Assembly (NCBI GenBank): GCA_015039315.1 | Contig: WIDE01000028.1 | Span: forward strand, 264,676-328,675 | Direction: 5' to 3' | DNA: 64,000 bases | Origin: Clavulina sp. PMI_390 | Taxonomy: Eukaryota > Basidiomycota > Agaricomycetes > Cantharellales > Hydnaceae | Shown: positions 58,594-64,000 of the stretch, piece after piece | Position numbering within the stretch: the first letter of the stretch is position 1 | Layout of the letters: each line of letters begins with the position of its first letter | Notes under the pieces: model-generated | Seen by the model: the letters and a program-made list of their open reading frames with translations, nothing else | Told to the model about the DNA's origin: nothing | Databases searched by the model: none | Translations under genes and position numbers: made by a program

Positions 58594-59556
58594 TCAGTAG
58601 GCAATGAATTCACCCAGATCAAAGGCGGAATAGTCCGCAGACTGGGATTCGGAGGAAGCAGGGTAGGGCTCATAACCTGATTCTGGAGGGTATTGTGCCT
58701 CGTGGGCAGCATGATGCAAGGGAGTAGAATGAAGTAAGGGTCCAGAAATGAACGGATCCACCTCATGCGCAATCTCGGGAGATGACGACGACGGGTAGAC
58801 AGCGAGACCATCCATCGCTTCCCCGACGGGTGGTGTCCCATCAGCGATCATAAAATCACCGGCCGATATATCGGCAGTGACATTAGAGCCACCGCTATCC
58901 GATCCAAACATTGGCTTCCACCCGGACGAGGCGTAAAGGCGCTTGAATGGAAGAGACCCTAGACGCAACGGCGGTGGTGAGCGATGTAAATATCCGTTAA
59001 TCGCGACGGAAACATACTGGCTTTTGAATCTTGACTTCGGAGATTGAAGGCATTCAGCTCGTCATGAAACTTCGCTTCCCCCTTGCGCGTATTTCCCTTC
59101 GAACCTTGAGTCTATTTTGACGATGTAGACATCAGCCACAAGTATTGGTAAGAAACAAAGAGGTATACCATCCAAGAGGTCCGCTTCTCCCCATAGCCTA
59201 GGCACTCAATCCGCAGACGCTTACATGTGTCGCAATCGCCAGATGGAGTACGGCCATCCTTTACGCGGTTGGGGCAGCTTTTACGGCGGAACCTTAACAA
59301 AGTAGGGAAATGATTGCCACGTTGACCGAGATTTTATTCAACAAAATGTGATATTGATTGGGGATGAAACTGACCGACAGGTCCAGCATCCCGTTTTGGA
59401 CCTCTGAGCCTTTTGAGTGCCTTGATCGATCGCTCCAAGCCCGCCTCCAGGAGGACCTATCGACAGCGTCGCGACTTGGGGATCGGGCGAAAGCGATGAA
59501 CTGCTGGCGACCCCAGCACCATGTCTGGTACAGTGCACGCGGCGGCTTGGGGGCAT
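58594..59556 (-). CDS. Small Zn(II)2Cys6 DNA-binding regulator (compact family member 1)
   Basis: Probable transcription factor of about 250 residues. The ATG at 59556 starts MPPSRRVHCTRHGAGVASSS; exon 1 (59556-59375) ends in KTGCWTCR, and exon 2 (59292-59169) continues RFRRKSCPNRVKDGRTPSGD, CDTCKRLRIECLGYGEKRTSWM. Spacing is C-x2-C-x6-C-x13-C-x2-C-x6-C, with a longer middle loop than usual. A helical stretch (GEAKFHDELNAFNLRS) follows, then FKRLYASSGWKPMFGSDS. The C-terminus is acidic and Ser/Pro-rich, ending SAFDLGEFIAY, a plausible activation region. There is no fungal middle homology domain. The phase-2 intron after the second Cys is shared with its paralogues. Confidence 0.85.
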
Positions 59557-61395
59557 CGTGGTCGATAGGTCCTTGGGCTGCTAACGGCAAAGGCTCTTCG
59601 GCAATGCAGGCTCAGAGTAGGGATGCGACGCGCCTATGGCCCCAGGTCAAGAGACCAGACGGCCTGGTGAGTGGTAAAGGGAGCAGGAGGAGTGAAGAAG
59701 TAATCTCAGAAGACCTTTCGATAATCGCAGGGTAGTGCATATATATACACCAGATAGATATGCCCGATATCACGGCAGAATTGCTTGTATGTGAGGTCTA
59801 GATCTCAGTTATTGCCTAGTGATTCCTGAAATGATCTTCCGATTCACGATTCATTAGTATGTGACTACTCGATTGGGACTATGATTGGCACCAACTGGCG
59901 GCAGGAACGAACAGAAACAGCACCGTTGCTTTTCATTATTGGACCTCACGTTTGCAAAATCATCACATAGGTTCAATTCTAACGGGCGGCTTTCAATTGG
60001 CCCGGATATCTGGAGAGGCGGCAGATTGAATTCAGAGGCCTGAGGTCGCTGCCGCAGAAGTACTTGCAACGAGGATTGAGTCGCCATCCAGCCAGAACGT
60101 TGGTTCGGTGTTGCTCAGTAGAAAGAACGCCGGTGTACCCTGCGGGGTGGCGAATCGGCTGGCTTATGCTGATTGCCGTGGCATAGAAAAAGCCATGGGC
60201 GATCGGAGCAAATCAGTAGTGACTGGCACGAGAACTGCGGGACATGACGATTGTTGCATATGCTGGCGGAGAGACATCTGAGCTGCCTCTCAGCCCGCTA
60301 TATACGACGGTAGGAGAATCGGGCGACGTCGAGTCTTGGCAACTCAAAGTACGGAGTGCAAGGCAATGCGTCAGATTGAGTGAATGCTGTTGTGAGTCAA
60401 ATGCGAGGAGAAAAGCTAGCATCAGTGAGTCCTGGCCCATAATAAGGTGGTTCTATCGCTCATGGTATTCTCAAACTACAAAAATAAGGCTCCCAACATG
60501 TAGCCATCCCGCTACGCGCGACACGAAGCCTACAGACTCGCCAGGTATCCAGTGATAGGAACAACCGTGAAATAGAAGTACCTGGCGCGCGTGAAAGGGA
60601 AGCTCGAAGAACACTGAGAGTGGAGAGCTTGTGTGGATGCGTTCGAGTGTAGACGTGGCTGGGTGTCTTGCGGTCGAGCTTGAAAAGTGCTCAATGGGAA
60701 CTTGAGAAGAGAGTATGATTATATCTAGGAAGAGGGGACCGAACTCGGCCGCAACTCTGGACGAGAGTAGCCAGCCCTCTCAGCGAGAAACGAGCGATTG
60801 TTTGGACTTTGCAGATCCCGAAGCTCGCGAATGTGAACAGAGTTCAAGGAAGCATCCCTCGCGGAGTGTCGGCTTCACTAGATTCAGCCTTCGACGCCTG
60901 TTCAGTGTCCAAGTTTTTTAGACTCTCTGTATATACCTCCCTTGTATCAGATCTTATGCGTTTGCTTGGGGTGACAAAATAGGCTCATTAACCCTGATGG
61001 AAACTCTTACAAGGAACTGTGTATGTTTCGATTCACAGGCTCGAATAAGTACCGAATAAAGATAGATACACTGGTGCCATGGAGGGGGGCAATTAAATCC
61101 GCACCGACAGTGCACCACTACTACAACGCTACAAGTCATCAGCGGTCTCATAATCATATTCGCGTGTATCAACCACGATCAGAGAAGGACATGGAGGAAG
61201 GGCTCCTTGCCCAGTGGCCCTCACCGAAAGAGCAATCTCGGGCGAAGGCATACTGGTAAGGGACGGGAATCAAGCCAGGCAATCAAATCAATGGTATGGT
61301 GTTCGGGCGACAAGATAGAGGACTGATCTCAAAAGAGGGCCTGCTATGCTTATGCCTATCGGAGCCACTATTAGAAGATGGAGCAGTGACTAGTT
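59557..61395. other. Intergenic region between Zn2Cys6 units 1 and 2
   Basis: About 1.8 kb. The right part (about 61040-61395) is the 3' flank of unit 2, with the duplicated block described at 58.3 kb. Plus-strand frames around 59360-59735 are antisense to unit 1. No further gene was supported. Confidence 0.45.
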
Positions 61396-62322
61396 TCAAA
61401 AGTCTGGGTATTCCCCATCGCCAATGGGGTCATCAAAGTTGATATCAGGGAGAGGAGGGGCTCTGAACTGGATGCCCTCGAACCTAGAGGAGAGGGGTGG
61501 AACAGAGGAAACGGCAACCATATTGCTGAGTTCAGTGTTTTGCTGCGCATAATGGGCGTCATTCTCTAGAGAAGAGGGCGAAGAGGTGAAACCGGAGCCA
61601 CTTGTGGCACCTGTGGTGAGGAGTGGGGCTATGCCAACGATCTGAGGTTCCACATCTGACATTCCAGGCGAAAAGAGTTCGTCATCGCTTGACCCAAACC
61701 ATGGAATCCAGCCAGATGGGGCATAGATCGCATGAAACGAGAGGAACTCTAGAAGTCACCTCAAGTCTCAGTGTCAGCATATAGTAATGAGTTCAAAACG
61801 ACTGACCATCCTCGGTGCGAAGGCGTCGAAGGTGGGCCTTACTCAATAGCTCGCGCACCAACTCTAATCCACTGCGGGGATATCCCTGCGTCTGGGAAGA
61901 AAGAAAAAAAGCCTCCCTATAAGCACGCAAAAAAGGGACCGGTATTAGGAGAAGATATGAAATTCATACCATCCAAGGGGCCACTTCCTCTCCATAACCC
62001 AGACATTCAATTTGAAGCCGCTGGCATGTTTGGCATGATTGAGACGGAACCCGCCCGCCGTCCGCACGGTCAGGACATCCTTTGGCACGGAACCTTGAAT
62101 ATGGAGTGGGAAGATCACCAAGTTGAACGTCATTACCACTATGAACGAGTCGAAGGAGGAAGAAACTAACCGACACGTCCAACATCCTGACTTAGTTCTC
62201 TGGGTCCATTGTTCGCCGTGATGTGGAGCTCCAGCAGGTCCCATTGACGGCTTTGTGGGAGAAGCACCGCTAATACCCCCCGAACGGTCACGGTAGCGAG
62301 GAGTACGATGGGCTTGAGCCAT
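61396..62322 (-). CDS. Small Zn(II)2Cys6 DNA-binding regulator (compact family member 2)
   Basis: The finger is KSGCWTCR, intron (CG|G), then FRAKGCPDRADGGRVPSQS, CQTCQRLQIECLGYGEEVAP and WM, with C-x2-C-x6-C-x13-C-x2-C-x6-C. Post-finger sequence includes KAHLRRLRTEDG, then FLSFHAIYAPSGWIPWFGSS. The last exon ends DDPIGDGEYPDF with TGA at 61398-61396. I chose the ATG at 62322 (MAQAHRTPRYRDRSGG). The upstream in-frame ATG at 62499 lies directly beside a TATATATAT tract (about 62503-62512) that looks like the TATA box, which would put transcription start between the two. Probable transcription factor; targets unknown. Confidence 0.8.
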
Positions 62323-63209
62323 TGCGATCGATTGGGTGCTGAAGCCTCCTGAAGGAGGCCGAGAACAAAGAGGACTTGAAGTTGGGATGGGTTGGTGTGT
62401 GGTTTTACCGAAGTAAGCCAAGAAGCCTAGCGAGGGGCAATGGATATGGGAGGAGAGTGCAAAAGGCTGCTGAGGAACTGCATGCTTATAGCGAGGCATG
62501 ATATATATACCGGTACTGTGATTTGCCACCGGTTCTCAGCAGAGATATACGAGGTCTAGAATACTATTCAGTAGGGAGCAACCCCAGCAAAGACCGGCCA
62601 ATGGTACGGCGTGTCGACACGATCTGCCCAACTATTCATTATCGGCATATGAAGTAGACACCAGTCGGGAGCACAGGGAAGGGTTCTGTCGCTTTTCTAG
62701 CAGCTTTCATGATCATCCCATTGAAGAATATAGGGACCACAGCAGTACCGCACGGTGGAATACAGTGACATATGGCAATGCTGACGTAGAGAGCTCATAT
62801 TCAATCTGCTGAGCATTTGATTTTGGGTAGGAGCGCGAGCGCGCTGTTGCGCGGTCACGTGGCAAGATTCATATCAAGCCTCCAAATCTACCCTGGTGCG
62901 TCAGCGGAGGTCATCCAACAATAAAGAGCAGCTTATATATTGTATGGCCGAACGCAAATAAGTACCACATAAGGATAGACCAGCATTGTGCAGCTCGCGC
63001 ACTCCGCCGGTGTGAGACTACAAGCATAAGTACATTCTACAGAGAACTTGATCGACAGCGCCTGGGATCCAGTCTGGGCTCTACAACAGCACCTCTACCT
63101 CCAAATGCCCTACCTCAAAACCACGGGCTAGCCGAAACACCAGATGTTGAAGGATCGCATGGTGGCACAAGGGCGACAAGAGCCAAGTCGGTGGTGGCGC
63201 TCTACACAC
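62323..63209. other. Promoter of unit 2 and 3' flank of unit 3
   Basis: Contains a TATATATAT tract at about 62503-62512 (promoter of unit 2) and, at about 62953-62993, a divergent copy of the block ATAAGTACC..ATAAgGATAGA that follows each Zn2Cys6 unit. No gene was supported otherwise. Confidence 0.5.
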
Positions 63210-64000
63210 TCAGTCGAACAAATCACGAATCCAAGACGACGTGAAGAAGTACTCCGCGTCCGAATCCGGGTATGGTCCATCGCCAATAGGATCAAGATCA
63301 ATCACGGGTGCCTGGAGCGGCGGAGCCTTGTAGTTGATGTCGTGGAAGCGAGAGCTGATGCGTTCGGGCATGCTGGCTTCGCTGTGTGTGTCGTAGTTGG
63401 CGAGAAACTGAGATAAAAGAAAAGCCTGCACGAATTCAGGCGAGAAGATTGGTAAGTTTGATACCTGCGAAGCGGCTGGTGCTGATGCTCCATGAATGAT
63501 CTCGTGTTCCACGGGCAAAGAATCACTGGAGGGGGACAGGGAGGGAACGAAAGTCGTGTTGTCCACGGGAAACGTGAAGAGAAGCGATCCCTCGGTAGTC
63601 GACGCACGGTCCGATGCTGGGGAACTTGGGTGTTCCTCCTCCGATCCGAACTCCGGTGCCCAACCAGAGTTCTCATAGATATCGATGAAGGACACAGCTT
63701 CTGGAGAGCACAGGTCAGGAACATGGACTGATATACAGTAGAGGCACCATACCATGGTCATGATGAAGGCTTCTAGCATTATAATTGTTCATTCGTTTCT
63801 TGACCTCCTCCTCCCCCTTAAGAGTACTTTCGGAGGACCACTCCTCCTACGGCGATGAAAACATATGAAGAAATCGACACAGAAATCCCTTGCTTGAGTT
63901 GATGAAGGTCTAACGTACCTTCATCCACTGAGGTTTCTTCTTGCCGTATCCCAAACAATCAAACCCAAGAGTCCTGCACGCACCACACGGGCCTGGGGGA
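63210..64000 (-). CDS. Small Zn(II)2Cys6 DNA-binding regulator (compact family member 3), 5' end beyond window
   Basis: The right window edge cuts the gene inside the zinc cluster. Visible is PCGACRTLGLDCLGYGKKKP and QWMK (C-x2-C-x6-C), then an intron. An exon with GEEEVKKRMNNYNARS follows, and then the exon SPEAVSFIDIYENSGWAPEF, GSEEEHPSS. The long last exon is Ser/Pro-rich and ends HDINYKAPPLQAPVIDLDPI, GDGPYPDSDAEYF, then WIRDLFD and TGA at 63212-63210. It shares the SGWxPxFGS motif and the DPIGDGxYPD terminal motif with unit 2. The first three cysteines lie outside the window. Probable transcription factor. Confidence 0.78.

Noticed and set aside
62323..62529. Upstream starts (62529 or 62499) for Zn2Cys6 unit 2
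   Set aside because: A TATATATAT tract lies directly beside the 62499 ATG, so transcription probably starts downstream of it. The ATG at 62322 is favoured, though not proven.
1..64000. tRNA, rRNA, CRISPR or autonomous transposon
   Set aside because: No tRNA T-loop/acceptor pattern survived inspection, no repeated spacer array, and no transposase, reverse transcriptase or integrase motif was seen in any frame.

Overview
The window looks like a chromosomal stretch of a filamentous basidiomycete, most likely an agaricomycete. The evidence is many introns of about 50 bp with GT..AG ends, basidiomycete-type families (DUF6534 seven-helix membrane proteins, CE16 esterases, small Zn2Cys6 regulators) and fungal orthologues such as Med5, Cue1 and cAMP phosphodiesterase. 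A Rhizoctonia/Ceratobasidium-like origin is only an impression. No prokaryotic features, tRNA, rRNA, CRISPR array or autonomous transposon were seen. Gene models were built by hand, joining exons by homology, GT..AG borders and reading phase; all coordinates are start codon to stop codon including introns.

Layout. 1-4244: a divergent GlcNAc-catabolism pair, N-acetylglucosamine kinase (minus, cut by the window edge) and GlcNAc-6-phosphate deacetylase (plus), sharing a 370-bp promoter. 4245-15270: a tandem family of three minus-strand secreted SGNH/CE16 esterases, of which the first (about 5.8-7.2 kb) is a pseudogene, with a small six-cysteine secreted protein among them. 15271-26050: Mediator subunit Med5 (plus), a convergent SSAT-like GNAT acetyltransferase (minus), and a roughly 1,760-residue DDX60-like Ski2-type helicase (plus). 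26559-29222: cAMP phosphodiesterase with a long disordered tail. 30230-32996: a small Zn2Cys6 regulator and a Cue1-like ERAD protein. 34002-43959: three minus-strand DUF6534 membrane proteins in tandem. 44809-45156: one doubtful small ORF. 46003-51500: a very long BCAS3-like WD40 protein. 53435-54361: ribosomal protein uL16 (L10). 55532-58039: a disordered, probably nuclear protein whose first modelled intron holds a 113-bp palindrome. 58594-64000: three tandem small Zn2Cys6 regulators (the last cut by the window edge).

Functional picture. Housekeeping genes (Med5, uL16, Cue1, PDE, BCAS3) alternate with lineage-specific tandem arrays (CE16, DUF6534, Zn2Cys6). The GlcNAc kinase and deacetylase act in succession on the sugar released from chitin and are probably co-regulated. 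The most unusual items are the compact Zn2Cys6 family with a shared post-finger motif, the large low-complexity inserts in both GlcNAc enzymes, the intronic palindrome, and the decaying CE16 copy beside two intact siblings that keep common promoter blocks.
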